From Caprella mutica (taxonomy: Eukaryota; Arthropoda; Malacostraca; Amphipoda; Caprellidae), in the NCBI GenBank assembly GCA_947561585.1, contig CANNZV010001143.1:62001-126000 (forward strand): 64,000 bases of DNA, written 5' to 3'. The notes beneath the pieces are model-generated. The model made no database searches and was not told the DNA's origin. It saw only the letters and a list, made by a program, of their open reading frames with translations. The position numbers and the translations under genes were made by a program. Of this stretch, positions 1 to 10,700 are shown piece after piece; position 1 is the stretch's first letter, and every line of letters begins with the position of its first letter.

Positions 1-455
1 GACTTGCTGCGTGTGGGGAGGCAACGACCACAAGACCTTCTCACTGAGAGGACATTTCGTCTTCCCACTATTCGGCATTGTACCTGCAAGGAATAAAGAA
101 CTTTAGAAATGTGAAATGCAAACTCACAGACTCACCAGGGGAAATACAATATGGTTATAACTGGTGGGTGGACGGTAACGAGCATTATAATAATAATTAT
201 GATTTATAATAAAGATTATAATCAATATAATGAAATTTATCTATTTAAGACTCATAATTATCTACTTTATGACTTATAATTAAAATAACTCACCATCAAA
301 ATCCGGGGAAATTGGAGGGGAAACTGCAGACAAACCAGTCAGTAGGGCTGCTGATCATGGTAGTTGAACTGGATTCTGTAAATAATATTGACATTAGTTG
401 ATTTAATATGAAAAAAAAATAATGAACAAATTAGAAAAGAAATAAAATAAGAACT
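1..455. other. AT-rich sequence, no gene seen
   Basis: Simple AT-rich sequence with TAAT-rich runs around 185-290. I see no open frame with splice signals, no RNA gene and no inverted repeat worth naming. Confidence 0.5.
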
Positions 456-848
456 TCAATGGCCCTACAATAATTGGCATTAATTACCTTAGTTAAAATC
501 ACTATTTTCTATGGCCCCACCATAATTAAAATTACCCTAGTTACAGTCAATATCTTCAATGGCCCCACCATAATTAATTAGCATTAATTACACTAGTTAA
601 AGTCACTTCTCTTCAATGGCCCCACCATAATTGGCATTAATTAGCTACCCTAGTTAACTGATAAAGTCACTATCTTCTATGGCCCCACCATAATTGGCAT
701 TAATTACCCTAGTTAAAGTCACTATCTATCTTCTATGGCCCCACCATAATTGGCATTTATTAACCTAGTTAAAGTCACTAACTTCTATGGCCCCACCTTA
801 ATTGGCATTAATTACCTTAATTGGCATTAATTACCTTAGTTAAAGTCT
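456..848. repeat. Minisatellite, 48-63 bp unit, about 7 copies
   Basis: The anchor GGCCCCACCATAATTGGCAT recurs near 461, 513, 561, 618, 681, 737 and 789, so the period varies from 48 to 63 bp. Each unit continues with an ATTAA-rich part, CTAGTTAAAGTCACTATCTT and a short CTAT linker. Length differences come from duplication of TATC and GGCATTAATTACC pieces. No coding potential was found. Confidence 0.85.
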
Positions 849-868
849 GGTTCGTAACTTAGTGACTG

Positions 869-944
869 AGCATAGGAAGCGTAAAATTGAAATAATTTTG
901 GTACCTAGGTACCTAAATTCTTTCCATTTTACGCTTCCTATGCT
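869..944. repeat. 76-bp near-perfect palindrome
   Basis: The outer arms 869-887 and 926-944 are perfect 19-bp inverted repeats (AGCATAGGAAGCGTAAAAT). The centre 900-913 is itself the perfect palindrome GGTACCTAGGTACC with the same midpoint. Only 3 of 38 base pairs mismatch. It could extrude as a cruciform or fold as RNA. It directly follows the minisatellite and could be a very short foldback element. Confidence 0.85.
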
Positions 945-2294
945 TGTTAATCTTATCACATACCTTAACAGTGCTTGTAGGAACACTTATAGTGCTTGTA
1001 TATAAACACTTTAGCTACTCAATTATTTACACTGGCTCTTATTTATAGCAAATTATTAGAAGAAACCACGAAGAAACACTTAAGTCACTCATTCACTTCC
1101 TACATTGTTATTGTCAAAAATTACTAAATTACGGATTACGGAATATTAGGAGTTTGCACGAATTTACTTCGAATTTAAAAGGAAAATAGGTAATTGGCTC
1201 GTATAATTGAGCTAATTAAGTGATAAATAATACCATACAATCATTAATATCACATACTACACTTTAAAAGGTTTCAAAAGGAACAAACTAGGTAGTTTAT
1301 TTTTTAAAAAGTTAGGCTCTCGGCTTTTCAAGGTCGATATTTATTTGAATTAATTAAAATAAAAACTATCTAAGAGTCCGAAAACGATCATTTTAAGTAC
1401 AGAATCGGATTCAGAAAATTCCAAATAGCCTATATACATGTTTGAATTATCTCAAACGACTCATTTTAAAAATATTAAATATATGGTATTTTAAAATTTC
1501 CATTTTTCGAAAACGACCTTCAATCGCTAATCTGACTACACAGTTCGATTCAGAATGCTCGATTTAGTAAGAATTGATACATTTTGAACAGATATCTGTT
1601 CGAAATTCGTAATAATATTCACATTTGTGTTTCAAAAACTTTTTTATTTAAATGAAATGACATTAAACTGAAGATATTCAACTGTCCATAGTTTCTTTTT
1701 GAATCGTTTGAATTTTTTGAAATTCCATGTTCGGATAGATTTTTGCACGTAGATTAAGAATCCGTTATCCGTTTTCAAGAATTCAATCTGGTTTTTGAAA
1801 TATTAGATGGTTTTCAAATATAGGTGTGGTTTCGACCACCTCCATTCGAATTCGAAACTTTTATATAGAATTCTAGTGTAATAGTGGAATATTTTAATGC
1901 ACATAATGCCGTTCGAAAAAAAACATACATTCGAAATTTACAGACCTTCGAATAATTGAATATCTCTTATCTTTCGAAATAAGCAAAATTTCGAAAAAAA
2001 CGCACGTATAAAATAAATTTTGATAAGGTTTATGAACATTATTTATTTAAAACATATTTCCAAAAAAAAGTTATTGAAGAAGTTACAAAGTCAAACGCGC
2101 ATCGACTTAGTGTACGAAAGCCAGTCGAGGAATGCGAAAATAGTATGGGAATAAAAGATGCGGATTAGTGAGTTCTTATACGTGTTAAAAAAGATATTAA
2201 TTTAAATGATAAACAAGAAAGTGATTTGAGATAAACAATTATGCATCCCATGCACAAATCAGTTTCACTATCAAGGTTGATCCTAGAAGGTTAC
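945..2294. other. AT-rich sequence with many TTCGAA-type motifs
   Basis: No gene recognised. From about 1500 to 2000 the motif TTCGAAATT and its variants recur many times on both strands without a clear period. The same texture returns at about 19740-19990, so it may be an old dispersed repeat. Confidence 0.4.
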
Positions 2295-2430
2295 CTTGAC
2301 TTTTTGCGTTGACTAAATAAATAAGTAGAGAGAGGCGAGTTAGGATTTTCATCCGACGCGTCTTCGAACGCTGATCTCGAAACTTTTTCCCAAAAATTCG
2401 AAATCCGACCGGAAGTTGGTCAAAAGCCAT
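2295..2430 (-). CDS. Possible first exon encoding a signal peptide
   Basis: A minus-strand frame opens with an ATG at 2430 in good context (CAACATGG). It holds a second in-frame ATG at 2352 that starts the peptide MKILTRLSLLIYLVNAKSQ. That peptide has a basic start, a hydrophobic core and an A-K-S end, as in a secretory signal peptide. The frame reaches a donor-like CAAG|GTAACC at 2295/2294 in phase 1. I cannot find a convincing next exon at lower coordinates, and no family is recognised. It may be a chance frame: composition resembles the surrounding TTCGAA-rich sequence. Confidence 0.25.
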
Positions 2431-3123
2431 GTTGAAATACAGGGTATATAGTCGACAATTTGAAATGAAAAACCGAATTACGCAAAACTGTTAACAATGT
2501 GAATAATGTTATTATTATTTTCGAGTGTTCTAAAGCCCTACGAAGCGTTTAAGATTACCTAGAAGTTTGTATAATCAATAGATTCGGAGAAAAAAATTAT
2601 TTAAAAAAAGCAATAATTTGGTCTATCAAATACCATGTCCCCGCATCATCTAGAGAGAGATATGAAGCATACTGTCATATTAACTTTTTTTCTTTGCTTT
2701 ACATTTTGATTTTGGTAGCTATTCATGACAGGTTAAAAATGAAATGAAAGCTAGCTACTTAGCTATCGATTTTTTCACTCTTATCAGTTTGTTTTCAGAT
2801 TCTAGTAAGTTTTGTATAAGGACAACGTGATAAATATACTCTTTGAGATTAGATAAATGCAAATGGATTAGTTCTGTATTTAGCAACTAATTTTTTTGAA
2901 TATTTTTGATACATCAAAACATAACAAACAACATTGTATTAAATATACCACCTTAAGAACTTATGATAATAGATTTCTTGTACAAGCTATTATCATTGGT
3001 TCAGGGCCTGATGTCCTCGGGGATTCTCAATCCTGTAATAAAATTACCATTTATATTTCTCATAATTAGATGTAGCTAATAGATACAGGGTTCAAAAAAA
3101 ATTATTATTGTTATAATTATTAA
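2431..3123. other. AT-rich sequence, no gene seen
   Basis: I see no open frame with splice signals, no RNA gene and no repeat structure here beyond short A/T runs. Confidence 0.4.
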
Positions 3124-3345
3124 TTTCACTCACTGCTCTCATTTCACTCACTTCTCTCATTTCACTCACTGCTCTCATTTCACTCACTTCTCTCATTTCA
3201 CTCACTTTTCTCATTTCTCTCACTTTTCTCATTTCACCTACTTTTCTCATTTCACTCACATCTCTCATTTCACTCACCTCTCTCATTTCGCTCACTTCTC
3301 TCATTTCGCTTACTTCTCTCAGCTCAATTCTCTTCTCTCATTTCA
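3124..3345. repeat. 18-bp minisatellite (TCTCATTTCACTCACTTC)
   Basis: About 12 copies of an 18-bp unit with scattered substitutions (TTC/TGC/TTT and G/A changes). Because 18 is a multiple of 3, the minus strand reads as a six-residue repeat (M-R-E-V-S-E) for about 70 codons. This is a by-product of the repeat and not good evidence of a protein. Confidence 0.9.
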
Positions 3346-3435
3346 CTACTTTCATGATCTCATACCCTCCCATTACTAATATAATGGTATTAGTGCAGAG
3401 CTTCCTATGTGGGCCAATGGAATTTAATTTTTTTA

Positions 3436-3606
3436 TTGAACTTCAATTTCATTAAATTAAACTTGAACTATTTTAAATTAAAGTTAAACTATTTTAAATA
3501 TAACTTTACTTATTTTAAATATAACTTGACATATTTTAAATATAACTTGACTTATTTTAAATATAACTTGACTTATTTTAAATATAACTGGACTTATTTT
3601 AAATTA
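3436..3606. repeat. 21-bp AT-rich minisatellite
   Basis: About 8 copies of a 21-bp unit built around ATTTTAAATATAACTTGACT. Earlier copies are more diverged (TAAATTAAAGTTAAACT), later ones nearly identical, which suggests growth from the 3' side. The plus-strand frame across it is a heptad artefact (Y-F-K-Y-N-L-T). Confidence 0.85.
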
Positions 3607-3739
3607 ATGTTTAAAAGTTGTAAATCAACCATCCAGAAAGATAGTTATTTGTGCAACTCGGTTTTCAAAAAAACTTATTTATTTGTGACCCGAGTGTTCC
3701 TGAAATTTGCAAAGTATCCTATATGTAACTTCGCTTAGA

Positions 3740-5761
3740 AAACCCATTTCATTCCTGTAACTTTTTGGCTTTGGTTTTCGAAAAAAGGTAATTTGCAATG
3801 TTTTACAATTTTTTTTATAAATTTCAAAAGATGAGAATTTTATAATTGAGTATGTTTGTTCGTTCATATATACATAGTACATACCTATTCAAATACAGTG
3901 TTTTGAAATGAATCTCTAGATAGGAAAAATGTTATGATATATGAAAAATATTAGTAACAAATACATATTTAGGTACTTGGATTCTTTAAATGGATCTTGG
4001 AATCAGCTTTGTTGTTGTTTTGAATTTGTCGGATTTAGTTAACCTATCGAACATGGGGGCTTTTTCTTTGCTTGAAATTCATAAGTGTAGTAGAAAGAAT
4101 GGAAACAAATCTTAAATTACATATTATAATAAAACTATAGAACCAAATTTGAAATGGTTTGCAGTTTTATAACCAGTAACATTAGTTCTAATGAATAGAG
4201 AAATTAAAAAAATTAGTGGAGGGGACCTTTAAGGTTGACCTGTAACAATAAGGTACAGTGTTATAATTGAAGAAAATGTTAAAGATATTACAATAACTTT
4301 GTTCAAAAATACTATGAGCAAATTTACTCCTCAGGTAAAATTGAGTAAATACATTGGAATGACGCTGAGGCCTAGAGTTCTACAAAGAATATATGAGGGG
4401 TGTTAATTACTAACATCATCATCATCACTTCACTCTCGTATGGTACTTGGAATTATAAAATATATAGCTAACTACTTTTCTGTTATTAGTACGAATATAA
4501 ATGTCACTTATATTCTTAAATAAATGATAAAAGAGATTGTTAACTGTTCATTAATCTTTCTAACCATTATCATTATCCTCTCCAGGCTCCGGGAAAAAAT
4601 GAGTTTATAACATAATATAATAGAACTAAGGTCTACGATCATTATTCTGCAAACTGCATACAATTCGGTTCAGTATATATTTCATAATTTGTTTTTCAAG
4701 TTTTTTAATACTCTGTGAGCAACAATTGACCGAATGAATCACTAATCTGATGCTCAAGAAGAAGATTGTACACTCTTTGTTTTGATTATAAATTTGAATT
4801 TTATGAACAAACCATGCGTTTTCGGCCTTTATTTAAATTATTTTAGATATTAATTGTTTCCAAAAGTATATAAACGTTTCTATTATAAGCTTATTCAATT
4901 GTATACCTCTACACGAATATTAAATGGATTTTAATACCCTATCGTTTTCAGACTTGTTGGAAAGTCTTTATCATCTTCAGACGTTTCTGAAACTCTTTCC
5001 TAACTGCTCTAAGTTACAGGAAATTCCTTAACACCTTTCACACGGGTTATTTCCACATATCACTGCATGAAGCAAATGTCCAATCACAGCGGACATACAA
5101 AACACTTACTTCTATTCAGACGTGACGTTTTAAAAGCTGTGCATACATTATATATACAATGCCCAGCGTCTGATTTACAAAAACTCAGCATATACTAAAA
5201 GCTGAAGGTTCATCTTTCAATTGTGTTCAACGTAGTCTTTCACATTAGGATATAATTATGCCGCTAACTAGATTAACACAGACCAGTTAAGTAGATTTTA
5301 CAAAGCCACATGGATTTGAGAAATCTCCAGAGATATGTATGTATTCAATGAATTGGTATTGTTCATGTGGGTGTAGAACATTACGAGAACGAAATTCTTC
5401 ATTCTGCATTTAACAATAATAACTTTGTCCAGAAAATAGATAAGAGTACGTTAAAAAAATAATGTTTCCTAAAATCTAAGGTGAGATATTTAAGAAACGT
5501 AAATATGCATTTATAATCAAATATAATCTCTGACCATTTCCAGGTTATTATTAGGACTTAAAAAACCCTAATCAAAAAGTACAAAGAATTCAAAAGACCA
5601 ACATATAGTTTACATTTACAGCTGCAAAATAGAGAACCCAATGAAAATCAAATAAGTGAAACATTTAGTTATCATCGTGATCGGCAACAGTTACCCTAAC
5701 TTAATTTCTTTCTTCAATAATTAATTTGACTTCAACGATACAGATAACTCATTTCATCCTA
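3740..5761. other. AT-rich sequence, no gene seen
   Basis: About 2 kb with no recognised feature. There is a short CATCATCATCATCAC stretch near 4411, but no sustained frame and no convincing exon. Confidence 0.4.
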
Positions 5762-6007
5762 CTACTGCTTTATAAAAGAAAATTGCCTCTGATAAACTGT
5801 TTTACTGTGCCTAGGAATATTTAATTTATTATTAACGGAAAATCGGGTCGAGTGATTGTGGGCAAGAACTAATTCTAAAACTTTTTCATTGAAATACAGA
5901 AAACGATTAGCATTGATTAAATATTTGTGAGATTTAGTAAGTATGCTCAACTTATGAACATTGGGAAAAGCGAGTAGTAATGAATAGCGGTCGTCAGTTT
6001 CACCCAT
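5762..6007 (-). CDS. Hypothetical ORF with leucine-rich-repeat-like spacing
   Basis: An 81-codon minus-strand frame with ATG at 6007 and a stop at 5762. Its composition is more balanced than the AT-rich background. It contains LLLAFPNVHKLSIL and, about 25 residues later, KVLELVLAHN, spaced like successive leucine-rich repeats (L..FPNV.KL.IL, then .VLELVLA). The second stretch loosely resembles SRELVQLF in the minus-strand exon at 24891-25091. It could be a terminal exon or an intronless remnant of a family. No domain is certain and a chance frame remains possible. Confidence 0.3.
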   Translation of the reverse strand: MGETDDRYSLLLAFPNVHKLSILTKSHKYLINANRFLYFNEKVLELVLAHNHSTRFSVNNKLNIPRHSKTVYQRQFSFIKQ

Positions 6008-6124
6008 AGCTTAACTCTCACTCAGTATACTAGTATAGATGATACTTTTATTTATATAATTGTTCTACAATATACGAATAGTAATTTATACACTGAAATA
6101 AGATAAGCAGTAGGTGAAGCTCCA

Positions 6125-6255
6125 AGTTATTGGTTGGTTCTATATTTTCTACACCAAAAATTTGGAACCGTGCGATAAAATTTTGAAGCCTCCAAGACAC
6201 AGAATCTAAGACCTAGTAGTTGGAAGAGTATAACCCTCGCGCTATCCAATGATAG
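6125..6255 (-). mobile_element. SINE-like fragment (same family as 10633-11134)
   Basis: The part 6178-6250 matches the middle of the insertion at 10633-11134 (AATCTAAGACCT, GTAGTTG.AAGAG.ATAACCCT, GCGCTATCC). It is a truncated, diverged copy without visible target duplications. Confidence 0.6.
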
Positions 6256-6259
6256 ATAA

Positions 6260-7169
6260 CGTAAACCGATTATAGTAGCTAGTGATTGTACTGCAATTAT
6301 TTCATTTTACTCTGAAAATAACTAGTCCTTCATTATTATATCATTAATCATATTTAATTAACAAATTAAATAATTCTTGAGCTAGTTCTAGCAGTGAGAA
6401 GAAGATGGAGGAAGCTAATCGTATCTAAGTATGTCAATATTGAATTCTATGAATAAAACAACTACCGTTAACAACTAAATTACTATTCTATTTTGCTTCA
6501 AGATTAATGGGAGAAACATATTGAATTTTTTTAATTATACTTAATTAGGAGGATCAATAAAATTATTCAAGTGACTACTGAATTAAATGTTTTTAAATAA
6601 GATTTACATGATATTAGACTGAACAAAAAATGAATTTATCTAATTTTGGATCTAACTATGGTATAAATAAGGAAAATGAACAATAGCTACCTGAGAAAGA
6701 TACAATAATTTTAGGCCGTAAATAGGAAATTTCCATTGGTAATTGATAATATTCTTATAAAATTTACATACAGCTGGTTGGACTCGTTTTCAATTCTACA
6801 GTAAAAATAACTCATAATTTAATTATACTGAAAATTATTTTGAAGGCGAATCCACGAATAAATTATACTTCTTTTCATAAAATAATTTTATTGTTTTCAA
6901 GTATTCGCTTTCAAAATAATTATTTGAATAATGAAATTTATTTAAAAGAGTTGTCTTCAACAGAATAGAAACGAGACCAACTATGAATGAAATTTCAATA
7001 TTAATTAAGGCTTACAGCTATATGAAATTATCAAACTTCACACATTGAGACTGAAGGGAAAGTACTAATATCTAAATAATACTAGGGATGTACAGTTACT
7101 TATCCAACTAAAACTCAATTAATCATCGATTTAGCATATTAGCTAATCATCGGCACTGTAAAATAACTG
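6260..7169. other. AT-rich sequence, no gene seen
   Basis: No sustained frames or splice pairs. An imperfect inverted pair lies around 6840-6925 (GAAGGCGAATCCACG versus AAGTATTCGCTTTC), too weak to call. Confidence 0.35.
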
Positions 7170-7171
7170 TA

Positions 7172-7711
7172 CAGGGTGATTCAAAAAAAAGGAACCATGT
7201 TTTTTTGGATGAAAATATTTTCCGAATTATAAGAGTCACTTTTTAATGCTTTATTGCATCTTGAAGACAAAATTTGTCTCTATTTATTGGTAAATTCATT
7301 TCAATTTGTGACTTCAAACAATGGAGTGACATCAATTACAATAAAGTTGGTCACAAATCTAATCACGCAGAGAAAAAATAGTTTATAAAATAGAACAAAT
7401 CTCTTTTCAATATTCCTTTCAAAAAATAATAAAATGCATGAACACAAAAATAAAAGTTAGACCATTAACAAATTTCAAAACAAATTATTGCATCACTACT
7501 TTTAATCTCCATGTCCTTCCGGCATTCAATTAAGAATTAGGCATGCGCAGAGAGAAGTTATTAGTGAAGGTTGAATTGTGCGGAAACAGTGTTATTATTG
7601 GACCCACTTTTTGGATGGGAAATATGAACGGATAAAAATATTTAGATATGCTTTAATGATTTGAAAAATATTATCATTCAAAAACCCGGTTGCCTTTTTT
7701 TAATCACCTTG
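7172..7711. mobile_element. 540-bp Tc1/mariner-type MITE
   Basis: The element starts CAGGGTGATTCAAAAAAAAG and ends with the inverted counterpart (read inward CAAGGTGATTAAAAAAAGGC). It is flanked by the dinucleotide TA at 7170-7171 and 7712-7713. Inverted similarity continues inward for about 60 bp (GTTTTTTTGGATGAAAATAT versus GTTTTTGAATGATAATATT). There is no transposase frame. CAGGGTG termini with a TA duplication are typical of the Tc1/mariner superfamily. It lies just downstream of the last exon of the gene model at 7788-12111. Confidence 0.8.
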
Positions 7712-7787
7712 TATAATGGCGTACGTGACAATACTGTATAATAACAGACCAAACTTTCCTCTTTTTGTTCAGAAAGATGCTTTTTCT

Positions 7788-10700
7788 CTACAAATAATGA
7801 GAGAAAGAGTTGAAGGTAGGTCCTGCCAGATGAAGGAGGAGAAACTGAATTTTCCATTTCTTCTCAAGCTCTCTCAATGAAATCACCTGAAACATATAGT
7901 ATTCTTGTATTAGTGTCAAATCAGGTATATTTACATAATATTTTAGGCAAAGGAAATCCAGAGTGGGTCACTTTTAAGATTTTACTGCTTAAATCTCTTA
8001 CACAGAACTGACATGGGTAGAGAGAGAGAGAGAGCGTCTCTAGGATATGCTAAAAACACAAGTTATAACGCACAAAGAACAGAAGTCTGCCTTATCAAGC
8101 TATTTATGCAATACTAAATTACAGGATGAATTTATAAGATTTATATATTCATAAATATCTTAAAATACGATGGTATATTAAAACAAATAGCTATTTATAT
8201 GTGGTCAAGGACATATTAATACGAAGAGTAAATAAGAAGTACAAATTTTGGTTATTGAAAAAATCCTAACTTGCTAAGATTTAAAAATAAGAATGTTAGT
8301 TTTATCAATTGAAGATCTGTTTTTGCTACAGTATGAAAGATTTTGAACACAAATAATGAACTTTATATGAAAGAAGTAGCTATGTATGGTTTCAGAATTA
8401 TTTAAAATTTTGGAACAATTTAAGTATTAGCTAAGGGTGTAAGTGCGTGTGTTCAAAATACCTATTGTAAAATATCAATAATCTAAGACCATCACCATCA
8501 ATTTGCAAATATAGTATAACAATAGCAGATATTTCTGATCGTTTAATTATTCTTAAGCAATTGTTAAAGCCCCTAACAACTTGATCATTGTAAAACCCTC
8601 AATTGTATCACTAATAAAAGTGAGTTCAACTGTATATTTACCTTCCACAGCAAATATGGCACACATTTTTACACTTCTATACACTAGACCCCTCACATCC
8701 CCTACACTACATGTGAACTGAGAGGAGGACACCACGCACACTACACACCACTCCCTTCACACACTACAGACACCTCACCTCTACACCACTCTCCCTCCCA
8801 CACTTCTCTTCACAAACACATACACACCACTTTCACACAAAGAGCTCTAGCCTCCTCACTTCCTAACAAACTCCTTGGGTCTAGGCCTCCAGCCATCGAC
8901 CCTAGTGAGTCGGCCATGTCTCGCTGTGATAGGCTTACCCTATCACGTCTGAGATGTGGCCACCATAATTCCCTTCCTTACTACATGCACAAGATTGGGA
9001 GATCGGTGCGACTTCTGTCAAGCCGATCAGGGCACGATCTCTCACATTCTCACACTATGTCCGTCACTACACCAACACAGGACTACACACAACATTCACT
9101 CACTGGAGCACCTTTGGACCCATCCTCAGGCAGTTATTAACTTCCTGAGTGAAGAGGGTTTTCCTTAGGCCCACACAGTGCCTCGGATGGCTGAAACCCG
9201 GGCGCCCCTGGCCGCCCCGGCGAGGATGTTGGGGAGGTTAAACAACAACAACAAAAACAATGCCATCTTTCAAACCAGGCAATTGCTCAATCTAAAAGAA
9301 ATTATAGGTAGTTAGAATAGGGATTCATAAAAATATTTGCTAGATAGCTAATAGATAATTTAATATCAATTTATGCTGAAATATGACTAAATATCCACTA
9401 AAATTTAGAACACATTGAATTATAAATTGAGCTCACCTTGTGGTACGAAACAACTTCACTGGACTCGGTCGGGCATGGGCTGAGACAGTGGATGTTCTGA
9501 AGCATGAAAAATTAAAATATAGTTTTTTTACATCCAGAAAGCATCACTGCCTTCACAAGGAAACTAGAGCAGTTTTTGGCTTATTTGAAACTGAAATTAA
9601 CATTCCACTTGCCTCATTCATAACATTCGCAGATTTTTTGTCCTGAAATGTGAAAAGAAATATAAATATATAATATAGATATAGGGTAGCTATAGCTAGT
9701 TAATTTAGAACAGACAATCTTTTAAAATGAAATCTGCAGAGCAAAGAAAGAGTTCAATGCCTCTCCATATGCTATATGCAGTATGTTTTGTAATAATTTT
9801 TCTTAAACAATAGTACTAACAAAAACTTATTTACAGATTGTATGTATCAAAATTAGTTCCTGTGAGTAACTTTAATAATATATAACCATTTAAATAACCT
9901 ATTTTTGAAGTTCTGATTAGATTGTTGTCATAAATATGTATAGTTACAAAGTATTGTAAAAGTAATTGTATTGCATAAATCAACATATTAAATAGTTACA
10001 TCCTATGAAATTGTATTCAAATAATCCTGTTCTCTCCACATTTGTTCAATCATAAATGGAAACTTTATTTTTAGCTTCCATATGGGATCTTTTCTGAAAT
10101 CGACCAACCACTTCAAAATATAAGAAAAAAATAAAAAATCTGTATATATGATGCCAATGATATTTAGAGTAATTTAAATATAAAGTAATTTATATCATAT
10201 GTAATGGTAATTCATTACATAGATATATGTCATTATTAATTACAAATTATTACTTAATCTTATTTATAAGGTAATTTATTAATTAGCTATTTGTATTTGT
10301 TTTATAAAGAAAATTTATTCCATATATCATATCTTCTTCTTCAGTTGTTTCAAAAACTGATCTTAATTCTTAACAATGACATGGTTGAGACAGGCTTATA
10401 AATGCTTGGAAAATAAATAAAATGGTTATTTATGAATAACTTATCTAACTACTCTGAGCTTTGTATCATGGTTGGTCAATTTCAGAAAAGATCCTCCCTA
10501 TGAAAGAGCAAAATAACATTATGATTACACTACATGACTATAGTCTAACTAGTTATACTCACTCTTTAGACAAGATATTCTTTCTGTAAATATCTGCAAT
10601 GAAGTACAAAAACTATGAATATCTTTATTATTTATTTTTTTAGTAGGGGTTTAACGTCTGCTTCGGAACCAAAGGCCATATCGCTGACGTCAAAAGGAAA

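Noticed and set aside
8019..8034. GA microsatellite
   Set aside because: Real but only about 16 bp; too short to matter.
9440..9646. Plus-strand 68-codon ORF
   Set aside because: Splice signals and phase agreement on the minus strand fit better; the plus frame is its shadow.
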